A stretch of 36,032 nt of DNA from Pseudomonas gingeri (lineage in GTDB: Bacteria > Pseudomonadota > Gammaproteobacteria > Pseudomonadales > Pseudomonadaceae), in the NCBI RefSeq assembly GCF_013386115.1, contig NZ_JACAOR010000004.1:1-36032 (forward strand), in the 5' to 3' direction. Under the pieces are notes generated by a model. It was not told the DNA's origin. It searched no databases and worked only from the letters and a program-made list of their open reading frames with translations. Of this stretch, positions 1 through 9,468 are shown in pieces; positions within the stretch are counted from its first letter, which is position 1; the number at the start of each line of letters is the position of its first letter. The translations under genes were made by a program, and so were the position numbers.

Positions 1-409
1 GGCCTTCCGGGTTTTTCCACAGGGCGATGTCGGCGGTCATGTTGACCTCTTGCGGCATCCAGTGGTTGGCACAGCCGTCGAGGTACTTCTGCCAGGCCCA
101 GTCGTACTTGAAGGGGACGAGCTGGTTGAGGTCGGCGCGGCAGTTGATCATGCGCTTTTCATCGACTGCGACACGGGCCGAGGCGCCGTCGAGTTCGGCC
201 AGGCCTTCGGCAACGTCGAGGGCGTCGAGAGCAGCCTTGGCACGGGCGATGGCGGCCGAATCGGACGCGGTCACGGCACGGGCCTCGAGGGCGGCGGCAC
301 CACCGGCGCTGTCCAGGCGGTCCATGTTGGCTTCGGTGGCATGGCCGGCGTTGGCACCCTTGGGCGCTGCTTCACCTTCTTCTTTGTCGAATTCGTCCCA
401 GCTCAGCAT
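1..409 (-). CDS. nrdB: Ribonucleoside-diphosphate reductase class Ia, beta subunit (partial, N-terminal part only)
   Basis: This is the first 136 codons of a minus-strand gene that runs off the left edge of the window. The protein starts [15 protein letters not shown] and continues to a section reading [17 protein letters not shown] then [19 protein letters not shown], which is the start of the NrdB ferritin-like fold as in Pseudomonas NrdB. NrdB carries the diiron-tyrosyl radical cofactor that NrdA needs to reduce ribonucleoside diphosphates. The iron ligands and radical tyrosine lie beyond the edge and cannot be checked. About 100 residues rich in Ala, Asp and Glu precede the conserved part; enterobacterial NrdB lacks such an extension. 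The ATG is preceded by AGGAGA (419-424) nine bases upstream. No nrdA lies directly upstream; the next gene on this strand is a DUF2790 gene. Confidence 0.9.
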   Translation of the reverse strand, partial: MLSWDEFDKEEGEAAPKGANAGHATEANMDRLDSAGGAAALEARAVTASDSAAIARAKAALDALDVAEGLAELDGASARVAVDEKRMINCRADLNQLVPFKYDWAWQKYLDGCANHWMPQEVNMTADIALWKNPEG

Positions 410-671
410 GACGTGTCGTCTCCTGCGTGAGGGCCTGTCGCCCGTGTGAAAACACTGATGGTCGGTTTTTCACACGGCCAACGGCCGCGTTGGATAGATG
501 GAATCGTTTGTCGCCCTGGCTATGCAGGCAAAGCTACGCAGGCAAACAACGGAAAATTTGTACGGGGCCCTCGAGGGGCGGGTGGCGCAGGGAATGACGC
601 CTGTTCCTGCAGTGATGCCAGCGTGAGAACGCTACCTTGCAAGGGAATGTTGCGAGCCCGTTTACCGGGAC

Positions 672-695
672 ATTATAAGGGCTTTTTCGGGTCAA
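672..695 (-). promoter_or_regulatory. Candidate nrdB promoter elements
   Basis: On the minus strand there is a perfect TATAAT (677-672) and a TTGACC (695-690). The gap between them is only 12 bases, too short for a standard sigma70 promoter, so the -10 may work with an activator or a poorer -35. The same bases read on the plus strand also form TTGCGA-17-TTATAA (650-678), so polarity is uncertain. Confidence 0.3.
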
Positions 696-844
696 TGGTG
701 TGACGGATTCCGACCTTGTGCGTGCTTTTCAGGACGCGCCTCGGATTTGCAGGGCTTTGGCGGCAAAAGAGTTTTTTGACCGGAGGGGGTGTTTTGCGAC
801 GGTCGGTCCGGCTGATCGGCGAGGGGGTGGTTTGACGGGGGATG

Positions 845-888
845 CACCTTTGCCGCAGGACTCGTTGCCTGCGGCGGGTGGTTTTTTT
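845..888 (+). terminator. Intrinsic terminator on the plus strand with no annotated gene before it
   Basis: GCCGCAGG (852-859) pairs with CCTGCGGC (868-875). The stem is extended by CACC (845-848) with GGTG (877-880) and is followed by seven T (882-888). The T run exists only in the plus direction, so this does not serve the minus-strand DUF2790 gene that ends at 899. It implies a plus-strand transcript ending here. Confidence 0.6.
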
Positions 889-898
889 ATGCCGGCTA

Positions 899-1162
899 TC
901 AGCCGTTGGAGCAACCGTTACCCATTACGCGATATTCCATGATATGCCGGACGCCCTGGGAATCTTCGTAGACCATGCGTGCCGGTACAACTTCGCAAAC
1001 TTCCGGGATTTCACTCATGGAGATAACTTTGTGAATATCCGGGTGTGCCGAGTAAGTGTATTCCTCTACGGGCAGGTTCTGGTTGGCTACATCAGTCGCC
1101 GCCTCGCCGGCCATGGCTGTGGCACACAGGCTGCTGAGGATTAAAGCGGCAAAAAGTTTCAT
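899..1162 (-). CDS. Small secreted DUF2790 protein
   Basis: An 87-residue protein with a typical Sec signal peptide: charged start MKLF, a hydrophobic stretch, and a likely cleavage site after ATAMA. The mature part carries the pattern I associate with Pseudomonas DUF2790 proteins: EEYTYSAHPDIHKVIS, then CEVVPARMVYEDSQG, then a C-terminal MGNGC. The two cysteines probably form a disulfide in the periplasm or outside the cell. Function is unknown; members are often described as stress- or copper-responsive, but nothing here proves that. I chose the ATG at 1162 over a GTG three codons upstream because AGGTGA (1173-1168) sits five bases before it. It is transcribed away from acs. Confidence 0.85.
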   Translation of the reverse strand: MKLFAALILSSLCATAMAGEAATDVANQNLPVEEYTYSAHPDIHKVISMSEIPEVCEVVPARMVYEDSQGVRHIMEYRVMGNGCSNG

Positions 1163-1575
1163 CGGGTTCACCTATTGACGGTCGTGTGGGGGCACGCGGC
1201 CCTTGTGAGGCCGCGAGTGAAGCTGTCGAAAGTTTGAATTCGAATTAACGGCCTTCGTGGGGGCTGTCACTTGGTTAATTCGTTGCCTTAGTTGGCGAAG
1301 TTGATTTTAAGAGTGCGCAAACCATTCATATAGAGGGGCATTTGATAAAGACTATTGACAAAACCTGTAACAATCGTCGAAAAACGTCTCGCACACCCCG
1401 GATCCGAGTTATTTTCACCGGGCCAGAAAACGCTGCGGGCGGCGTGCTTGAGCCTTGCCGGCGGTTAATACGATGTTTTGTAGGGTTTTGTTACTACCAT
1501 CGTCGAATGGCCCACCCGCGTCAGCCCGGCTACAACAGGGCCATAAAACAACAACTATCCACCGAGGTAAGAAAG
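1163..1575. other. Divergent intergenic region between DUF2790 gene and acs
   Basis: This 413-base region separates two divergent genes and should hold both promoters. Visible structure: a 7-bp stem CGCGGCC/GGCCGCG (1195-1201 with 1209-1215), and a 9-bp inverted repeat CGAATTAAC (1241-1249) / GTTAATTCG (1274-1282) that could be an operator or a hairpin. The acs reading frame stays open upstream to 1342, but that extension has no ribosome site and no family similarity. No confident sigma70 promoter for acs was found, in keeping with activator-dependent control of acs in Pseudomonas. Confidence 0.6.
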
Positions 1576-3531
<1,956 letters not shown>

Positions 3532-3549
3532 GGCGCTTCAAGGTCATCG

Positions 3550-3584
3550 AGCCCCGTCCGGCGTGAGCCGGGCGGGGCTTTTTA
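3550..3584 (+). terminator. acs intrinsic terminator
   Basis: AGCCCCG pairs with CGGGGCT, with an inner CCGGC/GCCGG-type helix, and is followed by TTTTT. It starts 19 bases after the acs stop codon. Confidence 0.85.
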
Positions 3585-3586
3585 CT

Positions 3587-3680
3587 TGTAGCCGGCTTGC
3601 CGGCGATGGCGGCAGGAGGGGCTCTGCGGAGCTCAGGGGCCTCTTCGTCGGCAAGCCTGCGCCTGCAAAGAGCAGGCGTA
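3587..3680. repeat. Degenerate REPIN (inverted pair of REP palindromes)
   Basis: GTAGCCGGCTTGCCGGCGA near 3588 is a Pseudomonas REP sequence. An opposing, more diverged copy (TCGTCGGCAAGCCTGCGCC) follows about 60 bases later, the layout of a REPIN. It relates to the repeats near 18.96 kb and 35.6-35.9 kb. Confidence 0.7.
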
Positions 3681-3993
3681 TCTGAGTGAGAAAGAGATAA
3701 ATATCGGTTTTTGCCGTAGGGCATTTCCGGTTGTTACCCTTGCACCTTCAAGTAACCGAATATGTCACCTGTCGCCCATAACCGGGGCAAAGGGAAACGC
3801 CCGCCACTGTTTTTCGGCCTGCCGGGCCTGCGGAAAAAACATCGTTGCACGCTGTGCTTGCCGGAATAGAAGGCTTTGCGAATAATAGGCCCGCAATTTG
3901 CAACGTAGATCGGTTGCCTGTCTTTTGCTCTTGCATAAAACTCAAGGGCTGTCAATGTGCCGGGTCGGCATTCTCGATGCTTCTGTAATTAGT
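3681..3993. other. Intergenic stretch before the aotJ promoter
   Basis: No gene is supported here. Open frames on the minus strand (about 3734-3955) show no family resemblance, no ribosome site and amino acid composition typical of non-coding GC-rich DNA. A weak ArgR-like TGTCAA lies at 3950. The acs terminator and REP lie to the left and the ArgR-dependent promoter to the right. Confidence 0.5.
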
Positions 3994-4036
3994 TGTCGCA
4001 TTGAAGAAATATCGACTTCGGGCCTGTCGTTAGAAT
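3994..4036 (+). promoter_or_regulatory. ArgR half-site and -10 box of the aotJ promoter
   Basis: TGTCGC (3994-3999), eight bases, then AA (4008-4009) matches the Pseudomonas ArgR half-site consensus TGTCGC-N8-AA. A -10-like TAGAAT lies at 4031-4036 with no good -35, so the ArgR site occupies the -35 position as expected for class II activation. A further AA at the 21-bp register upstream (3987-3988) fits a degenerate second half-site. The gap from site to -10 (21 bases) is the same as at aruC. Confidence 0.7.
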
Positions 4037-4053
4037 GCCGATCACTCCCTCGT

Positions 4054-4100
4054 CGTTGCCTGGGCTGGACTCGAACCAGCGCCTGCAGGACGCGGCAACG
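4054..4100 (+). other. Structured aotJ leader with a tRNA T-arm-like hairpin
   Basis: CGTTGCC (4054-4060) pairs with GGCAACG (4094-4100). Inside is GCTGG-ACTCGAA-CCAGC (4064-4080), a 5-bp stem with a 7-base loop. Read on the minus strand this is GCTGG-TTCGAGT-CCAGC, identical in size and loop sequence to a tRNA T-arm. No complete tRNA can be folded around it. It lies in the predicted 5' untranslated region of aotJ, so it may be a leader structure or a tRNA remnant. Confidence 0.5.
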
Positions 4101-4177
4101 CTATCCCGTTTAACCCATCCGCATATTGGGCTCACGCTCACTCTGCCGTTTTTGCCCTTTACCGATGGAGTCCTAAG

Positions 4178-4954
4178 ATGAAGAAACTCGTGCTTCTTGG
4201 CGCCCTGGCACTGTCCGTGCTGTCGCTGCCGACATTCGCCGATGAAAAGCCTCTGAAAATTGGTATCGAAGCGGCTTACCCTCCGTTCGCTTCCAAGGCG
4301 CCGGATGGCAGCATCGTCGGTTTCGACTACGACATCGGCAACGCCCTGTGCGAAGAGATGAAGGTCAAGTGTGTCTGGGTCGAGCAGGAGTTCGACGGTC
4401 TGATCCCGGCGCTCAAGGTGCGCAAGATCGACGCGATCCTGTCGTCCATGTCGATCACTGAAGACCGCAAGAAGTCCGTCGACTTCACCAACAAGTACTA
4501 CAACACCCCGGCTCGCCTGGTGATGAAGGAAGGCACTGTCATCAGCGCCAACCTCGCCGAACTCAAGGGCAAGAATATCGGTGTGCAGCGCGGCTCGATC
4601 CACGAGCGTTTCGCTCGCGAGGTCCTGGCTCCGCTGGGTGCCGAGATCAAGCCTTACGGTTCGCAGAACGAGATCTACCTCGACGTGGCCGCCGGCCGCC
4701 TCGACGGCACCGTGGCCGATGCCACCCTGCTGCAGGACGGCTTCCTGAAAACCGACGCCGGCAAGGGCTTCGCGTTCGTCGGCCCGCAATTCACCGACGA
4801 GAAGTACTTCGGTGACGGCATCGGCATCGCCGTGCGCAAGGGTGACAAGGCCGACCTGGACAAGATCAACGCCGCTATCGCCGCGATCCGTGCCAGCGGC
4901 AAGTACAAGCAAATCCAGGACAAGTACTTCGACTTCGATATTTACGGCAAGTAA
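4178..4954 (+). CDS. aotJ: Arginine/ornithine ABC transporter, periplasmic binding protein AotJ
   Basis: A 258-residue family 3 solute-binding protein. It has a Sec signal peptide ([20 protein letters not shown], cleavage after ...TFA) followed by [21 protein letters not shown], the first ligand-binding strand of the amino-acid-binding fold. Further hallmarks are [14 protein letters not shown], the [20 protein letters not shown] segment with the conserved Arg that binds the ligand carboxylate, and GTVADATLL near the second-lobe Asp. It captures L-arginine and L-ornithine in the periplasm and hands them to AotQM. GGAG precedes the ATG by seven bases. It is the first gene of aotJQMOP-argR and is followed by a hairpin terminator, which should leave AotJ in excess over the membrane components. 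Confidence 0.95.
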   Translation: MKKLVLLGALALSVLSLPTFADEKPLKIGIEAAYPPFASKAPDGSIVGFDYDIGNALCEEMKVKCVWVEQEFDGLIPALKVRKIDAILSSMSITEDRKKSVDFTNKYYNTPARLVMKEGTVISANLAELKGKNIGVQRGSIHERFAREVLAPLGAEIKPYGSQNEIYLDVAAGRLDGTVADATLLQDGFLKTDAGKGFAFVGPQFTDEKYFGDGIGIAVRKGDKADLDKINAAIAAIRASGKYKQIQDKYFDFDIYGK

Positions 4955-4975
4955 GTCATCGCAGCAGTTCGTCCG

Positions 4976-5019
4976 AAATGGCGCAAGCAACAGGCTCCCT
5001 GAGGTTTGCGCCATTTTTT
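4976..5019 (+). terminator. Hairpin attenuator between aotJ and aotQ
   Basis: AAATGGCGCAA (4976-4986) pairs with TTGCGCCATTT (5006-5016) and is followed by further T. The 11-bp stem with T tract sits inside the operon, so it probably works as a partial terminator or 3' stabiliser giving more aotJ than aotQMP transcript. Confidence 0.8.
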
Positions 5020-5045
5020 CATCCCTGTTTTCGAGGACCTGAATC

Positions 5046-5735
5046 ATGTTGAAAGGCTACGGGGCGGTTATCCTCGATGGCGCTTGGCTGACGCTTCAGC
5101 TCGCCTTGTCGTCCATGGCCCTGGCCATTGTCCTGGGTCTGATCGGGGTGGCGTTGCGCCTGTCGCCGGTGCGCTGGCTGGCCTGGCTCGGCGACCTGTA
5201 TTCCACGGTGATCCGCGGGATTCCCGACCTGGTGCTGATCCTGCTGATTTTCTACGGCGGCCAGGACCTGCTCAATCGTGTCGCGCCGTTGCTCGGTTAT
5301 GACGACTACATCGATCTCAATCCCCTGGCGGCCGGTATCGGTACCCTGGGTTTCATTTTCGGGGCGTACCTGTCGGAAACCTTCCGCGGTGCCTTCATGG
5401 CGATCCCCAAGGGGCAGGCCGAGGCCGGCATGGCCTACGGCATGAGCAGCCTGCAAGTGTTCTTCCGGGTGTTGGTGCCACAGATGATTCGCCTGGCGAT
5501 TCCCGGCTTCACCAACAACTGGCTGGTATTGACCAAGGCCACCGCACTGATTTCCGTGGTCGGCCTGCAAGACATGATGTTCAAGGCCAAGCAGGCGGCC
5601 GACGCCACCCGCGAGCCTTTCACCTTCTTCCTTGCAGTGGCGGCGATGTACCTGGTGATCACCAGTGTCTCGTTGCTGGCATTGCGTCACCTCGAGAAGC
5701 GCTACTCGGTAGGCGTAAGGGCGGCTGATCTATGA
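5046..5735 (+). CDS. aotQ: Arginine/ornithine ABC transporter permease AotQ
   Basis: A 229-residue inner-membrane permease of the HisQM family, with several hydrophobic helices starting near residues 10-35. RGIPDLVLILLIFYGGQ is the conserved RGxP segment after the second helix. The cytoplasmic EAA loop runs from about residue 126 (EAGMAYGMSSLQVFFRVLVP) and docks with the ATPase AotP. It forms the channel with AotM for arginine and ornithine entry. GAGG lies before the start, and its 3' end overlaps the aotM start by four bases, indicating translational coupling. Confidence 0.95.
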   Translation: MLKGYGAVILDGAWLTLQLALSSMALAIVLGLIGVALRLSPVRWLAWLGDLYSTVIRGIPDLVLILLIFYGGQDLLNRVAPLLGYDDYIDLNPLAAGIGTLGFIFGAYLSETFRGAFMAIPKGQAEAGMAYGMSSLQVFFRVLVPQMIRLAIPGFTNNWLVLTKATALISVVGLQDMMFKAKQAADATREPFTFFLAVAAMYLVITSVSLLALRHLEKRYSVGVRAADL

Positions 5736-6430
5736 TCTTCGACTACAACGTCATCTGGGAGGCCATGCCGCTGTACCTCGGCGGCTTGCTGACCACCCTG
5801 AAACTGCTGGCCTTGTCGTTGCTGTTAGGCCTGCTGGCGGCCTTGCCGCTGGGCCTGATGCGGGTGTCCAGGCAGCCTCTGGTGAACACCAGCGCCTGGC
5901 TCTACACCTACGTGATCCGCGGCACGCCGATGCTGGTGCAGTTGTTCCTGATCTACTACGGCCTGGCCCAGTTCGAAGCGGTGCGCGAGAGCTTTCTCTG
6001 GCCCTGGCTGTCGAGCGCGACCTTCTGTGCATGCCTGGCCTTTGCCATCAACACCAGCGCCTATACCGCGGAAATCATCGCCGGCAGCCTCAGGGCCACG
6101 CCCAATGGCGAGATCGAGGCGGCCAAGGCCATGGGCATGTCGCGCTACAAGATGTATCGGCGCATCCTGCTGCCATCGGCCCTGCGCCGGGCGCTGCCGC
6201 AGTACAGCAATGAAGTGATCATGATGCTGCAGACCACCAGCCTGGCCTCCATCGTCACCCTGATCGATATCACCGGCGCCGCGCGTACCGTCAACGCCCA
6301 GTATTACCTGCCGTTCGAAGCCTACATCACTGCCGGCGTGTTCTACCTGTGCCTGACCTTTATCCTGGTGCGCCTGTTCAAGCTGGCCGAGCGCCGCTGG
6401 CTGGGCTACCTGGCTCCACGGAAGCACTGA
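5732..6430 (+). CDS. aotM: Arginine/ornithine ABC transporter permease AotM
   Basis: A 232-residue HisQM-type permease, partner of AotQ. It shows the same order: a first helix rich in Leu (TTLKLLALSLLLGLLAALPLG), VIRGTPMLVQLFLIYYGLAQ as the RGTP segment, and an EAA loop near residues 127-147 (EIEAAKAMGMSRYKMYRRIL). The start codon overlaps the end of aotQ in ATGA fashion, and the next start follows its stop by two bases, so aotQ, aotM and aotO are tightly coupled. Confidence 0.95.
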   Translation: MIFDYNVIWEAMPLYLGGLLTTLKLLALSLLLGLLAALPLGLMRVSRQPLVNTSAWLYTYVIRGTPMLVQLFLIYYGLAQFEAVRESFLWPWLSSATFCACLAFAINTSAYTAEIIAGSLRATPNGEIEAAKAMGMSRYKMYRRILLPSALRRALPQYSNEVIMMLQTTSLASIVTLIDITGAARTVNAQYYLPFEAYITAGVFYLCLTFILVRLFKLAERRWLGYLAPRKH

Positions 6431-6432
6431 GC

Positions 6433-7545
6433 ATGGAACGTATCGATCATTCCCTGCCCTGGGGCAGCCTGGGCACCGAGCGCCAGCTGTCGGTATTCCG
6501 TTTCGGCAGCGGCGAGCGCAAGGCCTATATCCAGGCCAGCCTGCACGCCGACGAACTGCCGGGCATGCGCACCGCCTGGGAGCTGAAGAAGCGCCTGCTC
6601 GAACTGGAAGCCCGGGGGGCCCTGAAGGGGGTCATCGAACTGGTCCCGGTGGCCAATCCGATTGGCCTGGGGCAGTTGCTGCAAGGCAATCACCAGGGCC
6701 GTTTCGAATACGCCAGCGGCAAGAATTTCAACCGTGACTTCGTGGCGCTGGCCGAGCCGGTCGCGGCCCTGGTGGGCGACAGGCTGGGGGACGATCCCCA
6801 TGCCAATGTCCAGTTGATCCGCCAGGCGATGCGCGATGTGCTGGCGGCCTTGCCGCCGGCGAACAGCCCGTTGCAGGGGATGCAGCGGGTCTTGCTCGGC
6901 CATGCCTGCGATGCCGACGTGGTGCTGGACCTGCACTGCGATTGCGAGGCGGCGCTGCACATGTATGCGTTGCCGCAACACTGGCCGCAGTGGCGTTCCC
7001 TGGCGGCGCAGCTGGATGTGAAAGTGGCGTTGCTGGCGGAAGAGTCGGGCGGTACTTCCTTCGATGAAGCCTGCTCGCTGCCCTGGTTGCAGTTGTCGCG
7101 GCAGTTCCCGCAGGCGTCGATTCCGCTGGCGGGCATGTCCACCACCATCGAACTGGGCGGCCAGGCCGATACCGGTCGGCCCGAGGCCGAGGCGCACGCC
7201 GAAGGCATCCTCGCGTTCCTCGCCGGGCAGGGCCTGATCAGCGGCGAGTGGCCGGCGCCGCAACATGAGGCCTGTGAAGCCATGCCCTTCGAAGGCACCG
7301 AGTTGCTCTACGCGCCCCATGCCGGCGTGGTCAGCTATCTGTGCCCGGTGGGCAGTTGGGTCGAGCCCGGCGAGCCGCTGTTTGAAGTGATCGATCCTTT
7401 ATCCGACCGGGTCAGCACCGTGTGTGCCGGCACAGCCGGTGTGTTGTATGCCGTAGAACGGCTGCGTTACGCCCAACCCGCGATCTGGCTGGCCAAGGTG
7501 GCGGGGCGCGAGCCTCTTCGCCACGGGCGCCTGCTCAGCGACTGA
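6433..7545 (+). CDS. aotO: AotO, succinylglutamate desuccinylase/aspartoacylase-family protein
   Basis: A 370-residue M14-like zinc hydrolase. The metal-binding HxxE pair is HADE at residues 38-41 and the third ligand is probably H168 in DLHCDCEAALHMY. After the catalytic domain, a C-terminal beta-rich section (APHAGVVSYLCPVGSWVEPG onward) resembles the barrel domain found in this family. It belongs to the aspartoacylase/AstE superfamily, but its substrate is not known to me. Its place inside an arginine uptake operon suggests that it deacylates an acyl-arginine, acyl-ornithine or related compound. It is not needed for a complete ABC transporter, which already has AotJQMP. Start at 6433, two bases after the aotM stop. 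Confidence 0.9.
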   Translation: MERIDHSLPWGSLGTERQLSVFRFGSGERKAYIQASLHADELPGMRTAWELKKRLLELEARGALKGVIELVPVANPIGLGQLLQGNHQGRFEYASGKNFNRDFVALAEPVAALVGDRLGDDPHANVQLIRQAMRDVLAALPPANSPLQGMQRVLLGHACDADVVLDLHCDCEAALHMYALPQHWPQWRSLAAQLDVKVALLAEESGGTSFDEACSLPWLQLSRQFPQASIPLAGMSTTIELGGQADTGRPEAEAHAEGILAFLAGQGLISGEWPAPQHEACEAMPFEGTELLYAPHAGVVSYLCPVGSWVEPGEPLFEVIDPLSDRVSTVCAGTAGVLYAVERLRYAQPAIWLAKVAGREPLRHGRLLSD

Positions 7546-7573
7546 CCTGACTGTTTTTGTGAGAACCGACCGC

Positions 7574-8338
7574 ATGTACAAGCTTGAAGTCCAAGACCTG
7601 CATAAACGCTATGGCAGTCACGAAGTGCTCAAGGGGGTGTCCCTGGCCGCCCAGGCGGGTGATGTGATCAGCATCATCGGCTCCAGTGGCTCCGGCAAAA
7701 GTACCTTCCTGCGCTGCATCAACCTGTTGGAACAGCCCCACGCCGGGCGGATCCTGCTCAACAACGAAGAGCTGAAGCTGGTGGCGAACAAGGACGGCGC
7801 GATGAAGGCCGCCGACCCGAAACAGTTGCAGCGCATGCGCTCGCGGCTGTCGATGGTGTTCCAGCACTTCAACCTGTGGTCGCACATGACCGCGCTGGAA
7901 AACATTATCGAAGCCCCCGTGCATGTCCTGGGCGTATCGAAGAAAGAAGCGCTGGAAAAGGCCGAGCACTACCTGAACAAGGTCGGCGTGGCCCATCGCA
8001 AGGATGCCTATCCGGGCCATATGTCCGGTGGCGAGCAGCAGCGCGTGGCGATTGCCCGGGCCCTGGCGATGGAGCCGGAGGTCATGCTGTTCGACGAGCC
8101 GACCTCGGCCCTCGACCCGGAACTGGTCGGCGATGTATTGAAAGTGATGCAGGCCCTGGCACAGGAAGGTCGGACCATGGTCGTGGTGACCCACGAAATG
8201 GGCTTTGCCCGTGAAGTCTCCAACCAGCTGGTGTTCCTGCACAAGGGCGTGGTGGAAGAGCGTGGCAATCCCCGCGAAGTGCTGGTCAACCCGCAATCCG
8301 AGCGTCTGCAGCAATTCCTGTCGGGCAGCCTGAAATAG
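7574..8338 (+). CDS. aotP: Arginine/ornithine ABC transporter ATP-binding protein AotP
   Basis: A 254-residue ABC ATPase of the HisP/GlnQ type. Walker A is GSSGSGKS at residues 36-43, the ABC signature is MSGGEQQRVAIARALA from residue 150, and Walker B is VMLFDEPTSALDPE near residues 170-183 with the catalytic Glu in LFDEP. The switch histidine is in VVVTHEMGFARE. It sits on the cytoplasmic side of AotQM and powers uptake. The ATG at 7574 follows a GTGAGAACCGACCGC leader and gives the family N-terminus MYKLEVQDLHKRYG. It lies 28 bases after aotO. Confidence 0.96.
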   Translation: MYKLEVQDLHKRYGSHEVLKGVSLAAQAGDVISIIGSSGSGKSTFLRCINLLEQPHAGRILLNNEELKLVANKDGAMKAADPKQLQRMRSRLSMVFQHFNLWSHMTALENIIEAPVHVLGVSKKEALEKAEHYLNKVGVAHRKDAYPGHMSGGEQQRVAIARALAMEPEVMLFDEPTSALDPELVGDVLKVMQALAQEGRTMVVVTHEMGFAREVSNQLVFLHKGVVEERGNPREVLVNPQSERLQQFLSGSLK

Positions 8339-8462
8339 TCTTCGCTTTTTATGCTGCCGTTGCGCACCAAAATAGGTCATGCTGCGCGCCGTGCGCGGTG
8401 TGGTCTACTTTGAGTTGGCTGCCCTCGGCTTTTCACTCTGTTCTGTTTTCGGATTGCACGCC

Positions 8463-9455
8463 ATGACTGCCCATCGAATTGGTTTCCTGATTTGGCCCAG
8501 CACTAAAGCCTTGACGCTGGCGCTGGCCGAGGAGGCCTTGCGTGTCGCCCAGCGTGTGCATCCGGAGGTGGTCTACGAGCTGTCGTTCCTGCAGGCCGAG
8601 GCGCCCGCCGACGCCGCGTTGCCGGGCGCCTGGCAGCTGCCGGGCGAGCCTTGGGCCGGCAGGCTCGAAGGTTGTCAGAAACTGTTCCTGCTGGCCGATG
8701 AGCCACCGACGGTGTTGGCGCCGGCACTCAGCAGTGCCCTCAAGCAACTGGTGCGCGCCGGTTGTGTGATCGGTGGTTTGTCCGCCGGTGTCTATCCGTT
8801 GGCCCAACTGGGTTTGCTCGATGGTTATCGTGCCGCCGTGCACTGGCGCTGGCAGGATGATTTCGCCGAGCGTTTCCCCAAGGTGATTGCCACCAGTCAT
8901 CTGTTCGACTGGGATCGCGATCGCCTGACGGCCTGTGGCGGGATGTCGGTGCTGGATCTGCTGCTGGCGGTCCTGGCCCGCGACCATGGCGCCGAACTGG
9001 CTGGTGCGGTATCCGAGGAACTGGTGGTCGAACGCATCCGCGAAGGCGGCGAGCGCCAGCGCATTCCGTTGCAGAATCGCCTGGGTTCCAGCCATCCGAA
9101 GCTGACCCAGGCGGTGTTGCTGATGGAAGCCAATATCGAAGAGCCGCTGACCACCGACGAGATCGCCCAGCATGTCTGTGTCTCCCGTCGGCAGCTGGAG
9201 CGGATCTTCAAGCAGTATCTCAACCGGGTGCCCAGCCAGTACTACCTGGAGCTGCGCCTGAACAAGGCCCGGCAGATGCTGATGCAGACCAGCAAGTCGA
9301 TCATCCAGATCGGCCTGTCCTGCGGTTTCTCCTCGGGGCCGCATTTCTCCAGTGCCTACCGCAACTTCTTCGGCGCCACGCCGCGGGAAGATCGCAACCA
9401 GCGACGCAGCAGCAGCCCGTTCGAACTGTCCTCGGTCCCTTCCGAGCGCGGTTGA
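8463..9455 (+). CDS. argR: ArgR, AraC-family arginine-responsive regulator
   Basis: A 330-residue regulator with an N-terminal class I amidotransferase/DJ-1-like domain (residues 1 to about 200) and a C-terminal AraC DNA-binding domain. The first helix-turn-helix is near 229-252 (LTTDEIAQHVCVSRRQLERI), the second near 280-304 (IIQIGLSCGFSSGPHFSSAY). The start MTAHRIGFLIWPSTKALTLA matches Pseudomonas ArgR; an in-frame ATG at 8379 would add 28 residues without family support. P. aeruginosa ArgR activates aot and aru and represses or activates several arginine and glutamate genes in response to arginine. It follows aotP by 124 bases and is probably the last gene of the operon. Confidence 0.96.
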   Translation: MTAHRIGFLIWPSTKALTLALAEEALRVAQRVHPEVVYELSFLQAEAPADAALPGAWQLPGEPWAGRLEGCQKLFLLADEPPTVLAPALSSALKQLVRAGCVIGGLSAGVYPLAQLGLLDGYRAAVHWRWQDDFAERFPKVIATSHLFDWDRDRLTACGGMSVLDLLLAVLARDHGAELAGAVSEELVVERIREGGERQRIPLQNRLGSSHPKLTQAVLLMEANIEEPLTTDEIAQHVCVSRRQLERIFKQYLNRVPSQYYLELRLNKARQMLMQTSKSIIQIGLSCGFSSGPHFSSAYRNFFGATPREDRNQRRSSSPFELSSVPSERG

Positions 9456-9468
9456 GCGTCCCTCGCGA

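Larger units (their letters stand above)
410..898. other. Long intergenic region upstream of nrdB
   Basis: These 489 bases hold no convincing protein gene; the short open frames on both strands lack family resemblance and good ribosome sites. The region must contain the nrdB promoter on the minus strand. It also contains a plus-strand intrinsic terminator near its right end that matches no known plus-strand gene. I looked for the NrdR-box type palindrome expected at class I reductase promoters and did not find a convincing one. Confidence 0.7.

Noticed and set aside
4054..4100. A complete tRNA gene on the minus strand upstream of aotJ
   Set aside because: Only the T-arm is canonical; no acceptor stem, D-arm or anticodon arm can be completed around it.
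8361..8380. GCACCA-N4-AGGTCA upstream of argR resembling an NtrC site
   Set aside because: Only one half matches well; no sigma54 promoter (GG-N10-GC pattern) was found near it.
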